A program made the position numbers and the translations under genes. 64,000 nucleotides of DNA. Origin: Nocardioides currus (GTDB lineage: Bacteria > Actinomycetota > Actinomycetes > Propionibacteriales > Nocardioidaceae). Shown piece after piece: positions 10,526 to 19,189 of the stretch; position 1 is the first letter of the stretch; each line of letters opens with the position of its first letter. The notes under the pieces were generated by a model that saw nothing but the letters and a program-made list of their open reading frames with translations, did not search any database and was not told the origin of the DNA. The stretch covers positions 193,999-257,998 of the forward strand of contig NZ_PYXZ01000007.1 in the NCBI RefSeq assembly GCF_003057875.1, given 5' to 3'.

Positions 10526-10553
10526 ATCCTAGGAGGCACGCGCCGCCTATCCT
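10526..10553. promoter_or_regulatory. Divergent leaderless promoters of pdxT and the serine hydrolase
   Basis: Only 43 bp separate the two start codons. A minus-strand TAGGAT (10526-10531) ends 8 nt before the pdxT GTG and a plus-strand TATCCT (10548-10553) ends 7 nt before the hydrolase ATG. Both are at the distance expected for a transcript beginning at the start codon. No good -35 elements were identified, so the call rests on the -10 boxes and spacing. Confidence 0.45.
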
Positions 10554-10560
10554 CGGGCGC

Positions 10561-11670
10561 ATGCCTGCCCGTCGCCTCCGCCTGCTCGCCGGTGCGCTCG
10601 TCCTCGTCCTCGCCGCCCCCGCGTCGGTCGCCGCAGCGGACGCCAGGCCCGACCGCATCGACGGCTGGACGACCGCCTCCCCCGGTGAGGTCGGGCTGAG
10701 CCGGGCAGCGCTGGCGCGGCACGCACGGCTGGCGAAGCAGCGCGGCTCGACCTGCCTGGCCGTCGTACGACGCGGGAAGCTCGCCGGCGACTGGAACTGG
10801 GGCACGCCGCGCACCACGCCTCGCGAGGTCTTCTCCGTCACCAAGTCGGTCACCAGCACCCTGGTCGGGATCGCGGCCGGCGACGGGCTGCTGGAGCTCG
10901 ACGACCCGGTCTCGCGCTACGTGCCGCAATGGCGCGGCACCGCCTCGGCGGACGTGACGATCCGCAACCTGTTGTCCAACGACAGCGGGCGCTTCTGGTC
11001 GCTGGAGTCGGACTACTCCCTGCTGGTGAAGTCGTCCGACCGCACCGGATACGCCGTCGGCCTGACGCAGCAGCATCCCGCCGGATCGGCCTGGGCCTAC
11101 AACAACGCCGCGATCCAGGTGCTCGACGCGGTGCTGCGCAGGGCCACGGGGTTGCGCACCGACGTCTTCGCGCAGCGGCGGCTGTTCGACCCGCTCGGGA
11201 TGACCCACACCCGGATGACGCGCGACTCGAGCGGCCGTTCGACGAACGCGTTCTTCGGGATGCAGACGACCTGCCTCGACCTGGCCCGCCTCGGCCGCCT
11301 GTTCCTCCAGCAGGGCAGGGTCGACGGGGAGCGGGTCGTCCCCCGCGCCTTCGTCCGGGCCGCGGTCGGCCGGTCCTCGACGGCGCACAACGCGGCGTAC
11401 GGCTACCTGTGGTGGCTCAACCGGCCCGGCACCCTGCGCGGGCCGACCGACGCCGTTGACGACGCCGGCCAGCCGGTGACGCCGCGCACCGGCCAGCTCG
11501 CACCGGCCGCGTCGCCGCGGATGTTCGCCGCTCTCGGTCTCGGGGGCCAGGTGCTGCTGGTCGATCCCGGGAGCGGCACGATCGTGGTGCGGCTCGGGAC
11601 CGACAGCCTCGCCGGGCAGAACCAGGCGTTCGCCGAGGCGGCCGCCGTGGTCACCGACGCGGTGGGATGA
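10561..11670 (+). CDS. Secreted serine hydrolase of the beta-lactamase/PBP4 (class C) family
   Basis: A 369-aa protein with a Sec signal peptide (basic MPARRLRLL, hydrophobic stretch, cleavage near SVAAA about residue 26). The serine-hydrolase triad motifs are present: Ser92-x-x-Lys95 in SVTK, Tyr180-Asn-Asn in AYNN, and a GLGG-Q motif near the C-terminus. Relatives cleave beta-lactams, peptides or esters, and the substrate here cannot be told. It is inserted between pdxT and pdxS on the opposite strand and stops 3 bp before the pdxS stop. Confidence 0.85.
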   Translation: MPARRLRLLAGALVLVLAAPASVAAADARPDRIDGWTTASPGEVGLSRAALARHARLAKQRGSTCLAVVRRGKLAGDWNWGTPRTTPREVFSVTKSVTSTLVGIAAGDGLLELDDPVSRYVPQWRGTASADVTIRNLLSNDSGRFWSLESDYSLLVKSSDRTGYAVGLTQQHPAGSAWAYNNAAIQVLDAVLRRATGLRTDVFAQRRLFDPLGMTHTRMTRDSSGRSTNAFFGMQTTCLDLARLGRLFLQQGRVDGERVVPRAFVRAAVGRSSTAHNAAYGYLWWLNRPGTLRGPTDAVDDAGQPVTPRTGQLAPAASPRMFAALGLGGQVLLVDPGSGTIVVRLGTDSLAGQNQAFAEAAAVVTDAVG

Positions 11671-11673
11671 CCG

Positions 11674-12582
11674 CTACCAGCCGCGCTCGGAGAGCCGGTG
11701 GGGCTGCGGGATCTCGTCGACGTTGATGCCGACCATCGCCTCGCCGAGACCGCGGCTGACCTTGGCGACGACGTCGGGGTCGTCGAAGAACGTGGTCGCC
11801 TTGACGATGGCCTCGGCCCGCTGCTCCGGGTTGCCCGACTTGAAGATGCCCGAGCCGACGAACACGCCCTCGGCGCCGAGCTGCATCATCATCGCCGCGT
11901 CTGCCGGGGTGGCGATGCCACCTGCGGTGAAGAGCACGACGGGGAGCTTGCCGGCCTCGGCGACCTCCTTGACCAGCTCGTACGGCGCCTGCAGCTCCTT
12001 GGCCGCGACGTAGAGCTCGTCCTCGGGCAGCCCGTGGAGGCGGCGCAGCTCGGCCCGGATGGTGCGCATGTGGGTGACCGCGTTGGACACGTCGCCGGTG
12101 CCGGCCTCGCCCTTGGAGCGGATCATCGCCGCACCCTCGGTGATGCGACGCAGCGCCTCGCCGAGGTTGGTCGCCCCGCACACGAAGGGGACCGTGAAGC
12201 CCCACTTGTCGATGTGGTTGGCGTAGTCGGCCGGGGTCAGGACCTCGGACTCGTCGATGTAGTCGACACCGAGCGACTGCAGGACCTGCGCCTCGGCGAA
12301 GTGGCCGATGCGGGCCTTGGCCATCACCGGGATCGAGACGGCCTCGATGATGGAGTCGATCATGTCGGGGTCGCTCATGCGGCTGACGCCGCCCTGGGCG
12401 CGGATGTCGGCGGGCACGCGCTCGAGGGCCATCACGGCGACGGCGCCGGCGTCCTCGGCGATCTTGGCCTGGTCGGCGGTGACGACGTCCATGATGACGC
12501 CGCCCTTGAGCATCTCGGCCATGCCGCGTTTGACGCGGGAGGTGCCGGTGGAGGAGGGGGTTTCGGGGGTCTGCTGAGCCAT
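11674..12582 (-). CDS. pdxS: Pyridoxal 5'-phosphate synthase lyase subunit PdxS
   Basis: This 302-aa (beta-alpha)8-barrel makes PLP from ribose 5-phosphate, glyceraldehyde 3-phosphate and ammonia supplied by PdxT. The catalytic-lysine motif [10 protein letters not shown], the phosphate-binding [12 protein letters not shown] and the [13 protein letters not shown] region are conserved. The N-terminus has a short Thr/Ser/Pro extension before [25 protein letters not shown] box lies 6 nt before the ATG, suggesting leaderless transcription separate from pgsA, which ends 55 bp upstream. Confidence 0.97.
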   Translation of the reverse strand: MAQQTPETPSSTGTSRVKRGMAEMLKGGVIMDVVTADQAKIAEDAGAVAVMALERVPADIRAQGGVSRMSDPDMIDSIIEAVSIPVMAKARIGHFAEAQVLQSLGVDYIDESEVLTPADYANHIDKWGFTVPFVCGATNLGEALRRITEGAAMIRSKGEAGTGDVSNAVTHMRTIRAELRRLHGLPEDELYVAAKELQAPYELVKEVAEAGKLPVVLFTAGGIATPADAAMMMQLGAEGVFVGSGIFKSGNPEQRAEAIVKATTFFDDPDVVAKVSRGLGEAMVGINVDEIPQPHRLSERGW

Positions 12583-12637
12583 GGCCCAATCGTAGTGCGG
12601 CCCGCGGGCCCGGACTCCCCCGGTATCAGGCCCGGGA

Positions 12638-13258
12638 TCAGGCTGCGGTCGCGCGGGCGAGCGCCTGGCGGCGTACGGTCCAGATCCGCTGCCCGACGGT
12701 GACCGTGGCGGCCACCGCCAGCGCCCACAACGAGACCTCCATCAGGATCGGCAGGTCGAGCACGTCGGCGAAGAAGGTGGGCACCAGGAAGCCCACCAGG
12801 CGGTCGGGACGCTCGGCGATGCCGACCTTCGCGTCGTAGCCCAGGACGTCGGCCTTCGCACGGGCGTAGGAGGTCACGGCGCCCATCACCAGGATCACCA
12901 GGCTGAGCACGAGGTAGAGCCGGTCGTCGGCCACCCACGCGAAGTAGAGCGCGGCGCCGGCGAACAGGGCGCCGTCGGCGATCCGGTCGAGGGTCGAGTC
13001 GAGGAACGCGCCGAAGTCGTCGGTGCGGCCCGCCTTGCGGGCCATCGCCCCGTCGATCAGGTCGCTGAAGACGAAGGCGGTGATGAACAGCACGCCCTGC
13101 CACAGCATCCCCTGCGGGAAGAAGATCAGCGCGCCCGCGCTCACCCCGAGGGTGCCCACCAGCGTCACCACGTCGGGGCTGATGCCGAGGCGGAGGAAGA
13201 GGTTGATGAAGGGCGCGAGCATGACGCCCTGCCAGAACTGCTTGAACCTGTCGAGCAC
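12638..13258 (-). CDS. pgsA: CDP-alcohol phosphatidyltransferase, probably phosphatidylinositol phosphate synthase
   Basis: A 206-aa integral membrane enzyme with the complete CDP-alcohol phosphotransferase motif D-x2-DG-x2-AR-x8-G-x3-D-x3-D, seen as [12 protein letters not shown]...[10 protein letters not shown]. About six hydrophobic segments are visible. The GTG at 13258 is chosen because [11 protein letters not shown] begins family-like sequence. Position in the relA-thrS block and the inositol-monophosphatase-like gene 10 bp upstream favour inositol 1-phosphate as acceptor, as for mycobacterial PgsA1. The acyltransferase and mannosyltransferase genes that often accompany it are absent. 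Phosphatidylglycerophosphate synthase is the alternative. Confidence 0.8.
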   Translation of the reverse strand: MLDRFKQFWQGVMLAPFINLFLRLGISPDVVTLVGTLGVSAGALIFFPQGMLWQGVLFITAFVFSDLIDGAMARKAGRTDDFGAFLDSTLDRIADGALFAGAALYFAWVADDRLYLVLSLVILVMGAVTSYARAKADVLGYDAKVGIAERPDRLVGFLVPTFFADVLDLPILMEVSLWALAVAATVTVGQRIWTVRRQALARATAA

Positions 13259-13268
13259 GGACCGCAGG

Positions 13269-14054
13269 CTACCCGCGCCCGAGCCGGTCGCAGACCTCGG
13301 ACACGGCCGTGGGCACCCCGGCCACGTGCCAGTCGACCCCCGCGGCGTGCACGACGCGTGACTCGCCACCGACACCCCGGATGATCGCCGCGCCCGGCAG
13401 CCGGTCCCAGTCGGGCACCGAGTGCTGGAACAGCACGTCGACGCGGCCGAGCGCCACCGCGACCGAGTCCATCGTCCCTGAGCCCATCATCCGTAGCGTC
13501 GCGACGCCCGAAACGGCGCGCGCGAACGCGTCACCGATCTCGCCGTCGTAGAACGGCGGGTGGAGGTACGTCGAGGCGCACGACTCGGCGAGCGGCCGGT
13601 CGGCGAGCCGGGCCATCCCCGCGCCCCCGCGGGTGCTGGCCAGCTGCGGTCCGCCGATGAACGTCTCGCCCGTCGCCGGGTGGTGGACCGCGCCCAGCAC
13701 CACGTCGTCGCCGTCGACCAGCGCGAGGGCGCTGCACCACCAGTCCAGGCCGCGGTGGAAGTTGTAGGTGCCGTCGACGGGGTCGATCACCCAGGTGCGG
13801 CCGCTCGTGCCCGCGTGGTCGGCACCCTCCTCCCCCACGATCGAGTCGTCGGGCCGCTCGCGCCGCAGGGTCTCCACGACGAGCGCCTCCGCGGCCTTGT
13901 CGGCCGCCGTGACGATGTCGGAGACGCTGGTCTTGGTCTCGGCCTCGAGGCCGCCGCGTCGCATCGACGCAGCCAGCGCGCCGGCCTCCTCGACCAGCCT
14001 CCGGGCCAGCTCGACGTCGGAGCGCTGCCGGTCGGTGTCGTCCACGTCCCGCAC
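13269..14054 (-). CDS. Inositol monophosphatase-family phosphatase
   Basis: A 261-aa Mg-dependent phosphatase of the IMPase/FBPase/CysQ fold. Metal-binding motifs GEEGAD and DPVDGTYNFHRG are intact; the second motif reads WDRLPGAAI where most members have WD-x-AA. Substrates in the family include inositol 1-phosphate, histidinol phosphate and PAP. Its position directly upstream of the phosphatidylinositol-phosphate-synthase-like gene suggests a link to inositol phosphate turnover. The hit is firm at superfamily level and open at substrate level. Confidence 0.82.
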   Translation of the reverse strand: MRDVDDTDRQRSDVELARRLVEEAGALAASMRRGGLEAETKTSVSDIVTAADKAAEALVVETLRRERPDDSIVGEEGADHAGTSGRTWVIDPVDGTYNFHRGLDWWCSALALVDGDDVVLGAVHHPATGETFIGGPQLASTRGGAGMARLADRPLAESCASTYLHPPFYDGEIGDAFARAVSGVATLRMMGSGTMDSVAVALGRVDVLFQHSVPDWDRLPGAAIIRGVGGESRVVHAAGVDWHVAGVPTAVSEVCDRLGRG

Positions 14055-14151
14055 GCTACCGGGAGCGGGTGGCCGTTCGGCGAGGTGCGCATGGACGGTC
14101 GGCGTACTGTGGGCTCACGGAGCCAACCAGGCTTCCTACGAGGGAGCCCCG

Positions 14152-14286
14152 ATGAGCGACAAGTCGCCGCGGCAAGGCATGAGCAAGAAGTCCGGGAAGT
14201 CCATCAAGGAGAAGCGTGCCGAGAAGCACGCGAAGGCCGCCGGGACCGCCGCCCCGGTCGAGGGCACGGGCGTCAAGAAGAAGTGA
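14152..14286 (+). CDS. Small basic protein of unknown function
   Basis: A 44-aa, Lys-rich peptide (MSDKSPRQGMSKKSGKSIKE at its N-terminus, ending GTGVKKK) with no membrane segment or cysteine. Similar short basic proteins with a SKKSGKSIKEKRA-like core are widespread in actinobacteria and have no known role. A TACTGT box at about 14105 could be its -10. Its stop overlaps the GTG of the following gene, so the two are translationally coupled. Confidence 0.7.
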   Translation: MSDKSPRQGMSKKSGKSIKEKRAEKHAKAAGTAAPVEGTGVKKK

Positions 14287-15425
14287 GCCTCCTGAGCCTC
14301 GGCGTCATCGGCACCTCGGCCAAGGAGAACGAGCACCGTCTCCCGCTCCATCCCGACCACCTGGCGCGCCTCGATCCCGAGATCGCCGGCCGGATCACCC
14401 TCGAGCACGGCTACGGCGAGAGGTTCGGTCGTCGCGACGAGGAGCTCGCCGCCCACGTGGCCGGCTTCGCGGCCCGCGAGGAGATCATCGCCGGCTCCGA
14501 CATCGTGGTCCTGCCCAAGCCGCAGCACGAGGACGTGGCGGCAATGCACGCCGGCCAGGTCCTGTGGGGGTGGCCGCACTGCGTGCAGGACACGGGGCTG
14601 ACCCAGCTGGCCATCGACCGCGAGCTCACCCTGATCGCGTTCGAGGCGATGAACCACTGGACGCGCGACGGGCACGTCGGCCTGCACGTGTTCCACAAGA
14701 ACAACGAGCTCGCCGGCTACTGCTCGGTGCTGCAGGCGATGGAGCTCACCGGCATCACCGGTGACTACGGTCGCCGGCTGAGCGCCGTCGTGATCGGGTT
14801 CGGCGCCACGGCCCGAGGAGCGGTCACGGCCCTGAAGGCCCACGGTGTCAGCGACGTGGCCGTGCTGACGACCCGCGGGGTCGCAGCCGTCGGGTCGCCG
14901 ATCCACTCGGTGCTCATCCGGCAGTTCGACCACGACCCCGACGACCCCGGCAACAGCCAGGTGATCACCGACCGCGGCCGTGAGCCCCTGGCGGCCTATC
15001 TCGCGGAGAACGACATCGTCGTCAACTGCACGCTGCAGGACACGGCCGCGCCGCTGACCTACCTGCGCACTGCCGACCTCGCCGCGTTCCGGCAGGGAAG
15101 CCTGGTCGTCGATGTCTCCTGCGACGAGGCCATGGGCTTCGAGTGGGCCACCCCGACGACGTTCGACGAGCCGATGTTCACCGTGGGCGACAAGGTCCAC
15201 TACTACGCCGTCGACCACAGTCCGTCCTACCTCTGGAACTCCGCGACGTGGGAGAACAGCGAGGCGCTGATGCCGTTCATGGAGACGGTCATGTCCGGGC
15301 CTGATGCCTGGGAGGGCAGCGAGACCATCAGCCGAGCGATCGAGATCCAGGCCGGGCACGTCCGCAACCCCGCGATCCTGGCCTTCCAGGGTCGCTCGGC
15401 GGCCCACCCGCACCTCGTCGGCTAG
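14283..15425 (+). CDS. N5-(carboxyethyl)ornithine synthase-like / alanine dehydrogenase-family enzyme
   Basis: A 380-aa NAD(P)-dependent enzyme of the alanine dehydrogenase/transhydrogenase superfamily. The N-terminus GVIGTSAKENEHRLPLHP matches the carboxyethyl-ornithine synthase subgroup, which reductively joins pyruvate to the side-chain amine of ornithine. A Rossmann segment VVIGFGATARGAVTALKAHG is visible near residue 165. The GTG start overlaps the stop of the small basic protein. The true substrate is inferred; saccharopine- or alanine-dehydrogenase-like activity is possible. Confidence 0.75.
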   Translation: MSLLSLGVIGTSAKENEHRLPLHPDHLARLDPEIAGRITLEHGYGERFGRRDEELAAHVAGFAAREEIIAGSDIVVLPKPQHEDVAAMHAGQVLWGWPHCVQDTGLTQLAIDRELTLIAFEAMNHWTRDGHVGLHVFHKNNELAGYCSVLQAMELTGITGDYGRRLSAVVIGFGATARGAVTALKAHGVSDVAVLTTRGVAAVGSPIHSVLIRQFDHDPDDPGNSQVITDRGREPLAAYLAENDIVVNCTLQDTAAPLTYLRTADLAAFRQGSLVVDVSCDEAMGFEWATPTTFDEPMFTVGDKVHYYAVDHSPSYLWNSATWENSEALMPFMETVMSGPDAWEGSETISRAIEIQAGHVRNPAILAFQGRSAAHPHLVG

Positions 15426-15429
15426 GCGT

Positions 15430-15945
15430 TCAGGCCCCGTCGGGCGGCGGGGCGTCCCAGGCGTCGGCCAGCAGGCGCCGGGTGTCGGCGAGGAGCTGCG
15501 GCAGCACCTTGGTGTCGGCGATCACGGTGATGAAGTTGGCGTCCCCGGACCATCGCGGGACGACGTGCTGGTGGAGGTGGTCCGCCAACGAGCCGCCCGC
15601 CGGCGCCCCGAGGTTGAGGCCGACGTTGAAGGCGTGCGGCGTGCTGACCCCGCGGATGACCCGGATGGCCTGCTGGGTCATCGACATGAGCTCCCCGGAC
15701 TCGTCGGGGGTGAGCTCGTCGAGCCCGGCGACGTGTCGGTAGGGCAGCACCATCAGGTGGCCGGGGTTGTAGGGGTGCAGGTTGAGCACGGCGTACGTCG
15801 CCTCGCCCCGCGCGACGACGAGGTTCTCCTCGTCGTCGCCGGTGGGGATCCGGCAGAACGGACAGCCGTCGGCCGTCGTGTCCGAGCGGACGTAGGCCAT
15901 CCGGTACGGCGTCCAGAGTCGCTCGAGCCCGTCGTCGTCACCCAT
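15430..15945 (-). CDS. HIT-family hydrolase/phosphorylase (Ap4A phosphorylase-like)
   Basis: A 171-aa protein with the histidine-triad motif HLHQHVVPRW and an N-terminal CPFC zinc-binding pair. Mycobacterium tuberculosis Rv2613c, a diadenosine-tetraphosphate phosphorylase of similar length, lies in the equivalent pgsA-HIT-thrS position, so the same activity is likely here. It ends 4 bp from the stop of the convergent dehydrogenase gene and begins 23 bp from the start of the divergent GNAT-LOG gene. Confidence 0.85.
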   Translation of the reverse strand: MGDDDGLERLWTPYRMAYVRSDTTADGCPFCRIPTGDDEENLVVARGEATYAVLNLHPYNPGHLMVLPYRHVAGLDELTPDESGELMSMTQQAIRVIRGVSTPHAFNVGLNLGAPAGGSLADHLHQHVVPRWSGDANFITVIADTKVLPQLLADTRRLLADAWDAPPPDGA

Positions 15946-15952
15946 GCGGGCG

Positions 15953-15962
15953 ATCCTAGGGT
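15953..15962. promoter_or_regulatory. Overlapping divergent -10 boxes (HIT gene / GNAT-LOG gene)
   Basis: The string ATCCTAGGGT gives TAGGGT on the plus strand (15957-15962), 6 nt before the GNAT-LOG ATG, and TAGGAT on the minus strand (15953-15958), 7 nt before the HIT ATG. The two -10 boxes share two bases, so both transcripts would be leaderless and should compete for polymerase. Confidence 0.5.
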
Positions 15963-15968
15963 GGGCGC

Positions 15969-17042
15969 ATGACGTCGATCCGACCGGCCGCTGCCGGGGA
16001 CATGGCAGCGGTGGCCGACCTGTGGCACGAGGGCTGGCACTCCGGTCATGCCGGCCACGTGCCCGACGGGCTCACCGCCGTCCGCACGCTGGAGGCGTTC
16101 CACGAGCGGACGCCGGCGCGGGTCGACGACACGACGGTGGCCGTCGGGGACGACGGCGAGCTGCTCGGGTTCGTGATGGTGGTGGACGACGAGGTGGAGC
16201 AGCTCTTCGTCTCGCCGGCGGCCCGCGGCAGCGGCGTGGCCGGTGTCCTGCTCGACGAGGCGGTGCGTCGGGTCGCAGCCGCCGGCCACCCCGTCGCCTG
16301 GCTGGCGGTCGTGGCCGGCAACGCGCGGGCGCGGCGGTTCTACGAGAAGCAGGGCTGGGTCGACGAGGGCGACCTCGCCTACGAGGTGACCGCGGCGGGG
16401 CGCACCTGGACCTCCCCGTGCCGGCGCTACACCACCAGGATCGCCGGCGCCGCGACCGTCGCACGGCCCATCCGCCGCGTCGCGGTGTTCTGTGCCTCCA
16501 GCCCGGGCGTCGATCCCGAGCTGTCGCGCCAGGTGTACGACGTCGGGCGAGGTCTGGCCGAGCGCGGCATCGGGCTGGTCTACGGCGGCGGTGGCCACGG
16601 GCTGATGCGCGAGGTGTCGCAGGGCGCGCTCGATGCCGGCGGTGAGGTGATCGGCGTGATCCCGCGCTCGATGGTCGAGCGCGAGTGGGGCCGTGACGAC
16701 CTCACCGCACTGCACGTCGTGGACACCATGCACGAGCGCAAGGCCCTGATGGCCGAGCTCGCCGACGCGTTCCTCTGCCTCCCGGGCGGCCTGGGCACGC
16801 TCGAGGAGATCCTCGAGGTCTGGAGCTGGCGCTACATCGGCTTCAACGACGACCCGGTCGGCTTCCTCGACCTGGGCGGCACCTGGACGCCGTTCCTGCG
16901 GTCGCTGAGGGGCCTGGTCGACGCAGGCTTCATCCGTCCCGAGGTGCTCGACGACGTCGTCGTCGCCGACGACCTGGACGACGCCCTCACCGGGCTCGTC
17001 GCCCGGACGGGTGCCTCCTTCGGGGACAAACTGCGCGGCTGA
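15969..17042 (+). CDS. Fusion of GNAT acetyltransferase and LOG-type (TIGR00730) nucleotide phosphoribohydrolase
   Basis: One 357-aa frame contains two domains. Residues 1-155 are a GNAT acetyltransferase with the acetyl-CoA loop ARGSGVAGVLL (85-95) and the C-terminal AGNARARRFYEKQGW. Residues 167-350 are a lysine-decarboxylase-like/LOG domain with YGGGGHGLM (205-213) and the active-site motif PGGLGTLEE (272-280). LOG enzymes release free cytokinin bases from nucleoside 5'-monophosphates. The two are normally separate proteins. No stop or frame change separates them, and the linker (about 155-167) is short. The acetyl acceptor is unknown. Confidence 0.82.
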   Translation: MTSIRPAAAGDMAAVADLWHEGWHSGHAGHVPDGLTAVRTLEAFHERTPARVDDTTVAVGDDGELLGFVMVVDDEVEQLFVSPAARGSGVAGVLLDEAVRRVAAAGHPVAWLAVVAGNARARRFYEKQGWVDEGDLAYEVTAAGRTWTSPCRRYTTRIAGAATVARPIRRVAVFCASSPGVDPELSRQVYDVGRGLAERGIGLVYGGGGHGLMREVSQGALDAGGEVIGVIPRSMVEREWGRDDLTALHVVDTMHERKALMAELADAFLCLPGGLGTLEEILEVWSWRYIGFNDDPVGFLDLGGTWTPFLRSLRGLVDAGFIRPEVLDDVVVADDLDDALTGLVARTGASFGDKLRG

Positions 17043-17080
17043 GCGGCCCGGTCACGACGGGACCCGGACCACTCAGCCGC
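17035..17080. terminator. Bidirectional terminator between GNAT-LOG gene and thrS
   Basis: GCGGCTGAG (17035-17043) is the exact reverse complement of CTCAGCCGC (17072-17080). The loop holds a second stem, CCGGTC against GACCCGG with one bulge. The structure spans the stop codon of the plus-strand gene and ends 7 bp from the thrS stop. There is no T-tract, as is usual in this GC range. Confidence 0.55.
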
Positions 17081-17086
17081 GGCTGC

Positions 17087-19072
17087 CTAGACCTGCTCGC
17101 GCGACCCGACGGCGGCCTGCACCCGCTCGATCGCCTCGGCCAGCGGCACACCGTTGTCCTGGCGGCCGTCGCGGTAGCGGAAGGAGACCGCACCCTTCTC
17201 GACGTCGTCGTTGCCGGCGATCATCATGAACGGCACCTTCTGCAGCTGCGCGTTGCGGATCTTCTTCTGCATCCGGTCGTCGGAGTCGTCGACCTCGACC
17301 CGCAGCCCGACCGCCCGCATCTGGCGCGCGACGTCGTGGAGGTAGTCCGCGAACGCCTCGGCGACCGGGATCGCCTGCACCTGGACGGGGGCGAGCCAGG
17401 GCGGGAAGGCGCCGGCGTAGTGCTCGACCAGCACGCCGAAGAACCGCTCCAGGGAGCCGAACTTCGCCGAGTGGATCATCACCGGCTGCTGGCGCGTGCC
17501 GTCGGCAGCCTGGAAGGCGAGCTCGAAGCCCTTCGGCTGGTTGAAGTCGTACTGGATGGTCGACATCTGCCAGGTCCGACCGATCGCGTCGCGCGCCTGC
17601 ACCGAGATCTTCGGTCCGTAGAACGCCGCCCCGCCCGGGTCGGGCACCAGCTCGAGTCCGGAGTCGCGGGCGACGTCCTCGAGCACCTTCGTCGCGACCG
17701 CCCACTCCTCGTCCGTGCCCACGAACTTGTCGGGCTTGGAGTCGTCGCGGGTCGACAGCTCGAGGTAGAAGTCGTCGATCCCGAAGTCGCGCAGCAGCCC
17801 GAGCACGAACTCGAGCAGGTGCTCCACCTCCGCCGGCGCCTGCTCCGGGGTGACGTAGGAGTGGCTGTCGTCCTGGGTCAGCCCGCGCACCCGGGTCAGG
17901 CCGTGCACCACGCCGGACTTCTCGTAGCGGTAGACGCTCCCGAACTCGAACAGCCGCAGCGGCAGCTCGCGGTAGGACCGCCCGCGCGAGCGGAAGATCA
18001 GGTTGTGCATCGGGCAGTTCATCGCCTTGAGGTAGTAGTCCGAGCCCTCGAACTCCATCGGCGGGAACATCGTGTCCTTGTAGTAGGGCAGGTGTCCGGA
18101 GGTGTGGAAGAGCCCCTCCTTGCTGATGTGGGGGGTGCCGACGTACTCGAAGCCCTCCTCGATGTGGCGCTGGCGGACGTAGTCCTCCATCACCCGCTTG
18201 ATCACCCCGCCCTTGGGGTGGAACACCGCGAGCCCGGAGCCGATCTCGTCGGGGAAGCTGAACAGGTCGAGCTCGCGCCCGAGCTTGCGGTGGTCACGCC
18301 GCTCGGCCTCCTCGATCCGGTGCAGGTGCTCCTCGAGCGCCTCCTTGGTCTCCCAGGCGGTGCCGTAGATGCGCTGGAGCTGCTTGTTCTTCTCGTCGCC
18401 GCGCCAGTACGCCGCCGCGGACCGCATCAGCTTGAACGCGGGGATCCGCTTGGTGGTCGGCAGGTGCGGACCGCGGCACAGGTCGGACCACTTCGCCTCG
18501 CCGTTGCGGCCGATGTTGTCGTAGATGGTGAGCTCGGCTCCCCCGACCTCGACGCTGGCTCCCTCGGTGTCGTCGGCGCCCGCGCCGCCCTTGAGGCCGA
18601 TCAGCTCGATCTTGTAGGGCTCGTCCTGGAGCTCGTCGATGGCCGCGGCGTCGGTGGTGACCCGGCGCTCGAAGCGCTGGTTCTCCTTGACGATCTTGCG
18701 CATCGCGGACTCGATCTTCACCAGGTCCTCGGGCACGAACGGGGTCTCGACGTCGAAGTCGTAGTAGAAGCCGTTCTCCACCGGCGGGCCGATGCCGAGC
18801 CTGGCGTCGGGGAAGAGCTGCTGCACGGCCTGCGCCATCACGTGCGCGGTCGAGTGGCGCAGGATGTCGCGCCCGTCCTTGCTCGCGATGTCGACGCCCT
18901 CGACCTCGTCGCCGTCGGCGAGCTCGTGGGCGAGGTCCTTGAGGGAGCCGCCGATCCGGGCGGCGATGACGTCGCTGTCGTCGCGGAACAGCTCCCACGC
19001 CTTGGTGCCCGTCGTCAGGGTCTGCTCCTCGCGCTGGCCAGCGTGGATGCGGACGACCTTGATCTCGGACAC
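17087..19072 (-). CDS. thrS: Threonyl-tRNA synthetase
   Basis: This 661-aa class II synthetase charges tRNA-Thr. An N-terminal TGS domain (about 1-65), the editing/SAD domain with [11 protein letters not shown] (zinc/editing His residues), the catalytic core with motif 2 ([19 protein letters not shown] preceded by MNCPMHNL, a zinc-binding Cys) and the anticodon-binding domain are all in order. An AAGGAG ribosome-binding site precedes the ATG. A perfect hairpin lies in the probable leader. Confidence 0.97.
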   Translation of the reverse strand: MSEIKVVRIHAGQREEQTLTTGTKAWELFRDDSDVIAARIGGSLKDLAHELADGDEVEGVDIASKDGRDILRHSTAHVMAQAVQQLFPDARLGIGPPVENGFYYDFDVETPFVPEDLVKIESAMRKIVKENQRFERRVTTDAAAIDELQDEPYKIELIGLKGGAGADDTEGASVEVGGAELTIYDNIGRNGEAKWSDLCRGPHLPTTKRIPAFKLMRSAAAYWRGDEKNKQLQRIYGTAWETKEALEEHLHRIEEAERRDHRKLGRELDLFSFPDEIGSGLAVFHPKGGVIKRVMEDYVRQRHIEEGFEYVGTPHISKEGLFHTSGHLPYYKDTMFPPMEFEGSDYYLKAMNCPMHNLIFRSRGRSYRELPLRLFEFGSVYRYEKSGVVHGLTRVRGLTQDDSHSYVTPEQAPAEVEHLLEFVLGLLRDFGIDDFYLELSTRDDSKPDKFVGTDEEWAVATKVLEDVARDSGLELVPDPGGAAFYGPKISVQARDAIGRTWQMSTIQYDFNQPKGFELAFQAADGTRQQPVMIHSAKFGSLERFFGVLVEHYAGAFPPWLAPVQVQAIPVAEAFADYLHDVARQMRAVGLRVEVDDSDDRMQKKIRNAQLQKVPFMMIAGNDDVEKGAVSFRYRDGRQDNGVPLAEAIERVQAAVGSREQV

Positions 19073-19093
19073 TGCGGACTCCTTGCGTGAAGT

Positions 19094-19114
19094 CGGCCCG
19101 GAGTGCCCGGGCCG
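19094..19114 (-). promoter_or_regulatory. Hairpin in the thrS leader
   Basis: CGGCCCGG and CCGGGCCG form a perfect 8-bp stem with a 5-nt loop, placed between a possible -10 box (TAGCAT, about 19126-19131 on the minus strand) and the AAGGAG of thrS. It could be an attenuator or simply stabilise the mRNA. No T-box features (specifier loop, TGGN bulge) were seen. Confidence 0.4.
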
Positions 19115-19189
19115 GACACCGGCGATGCTATCGGCCGGACCGGGGCGCCCTCACCCCGGTTTGCGCGTGCTGCCCGCGCCGTACGGCGA

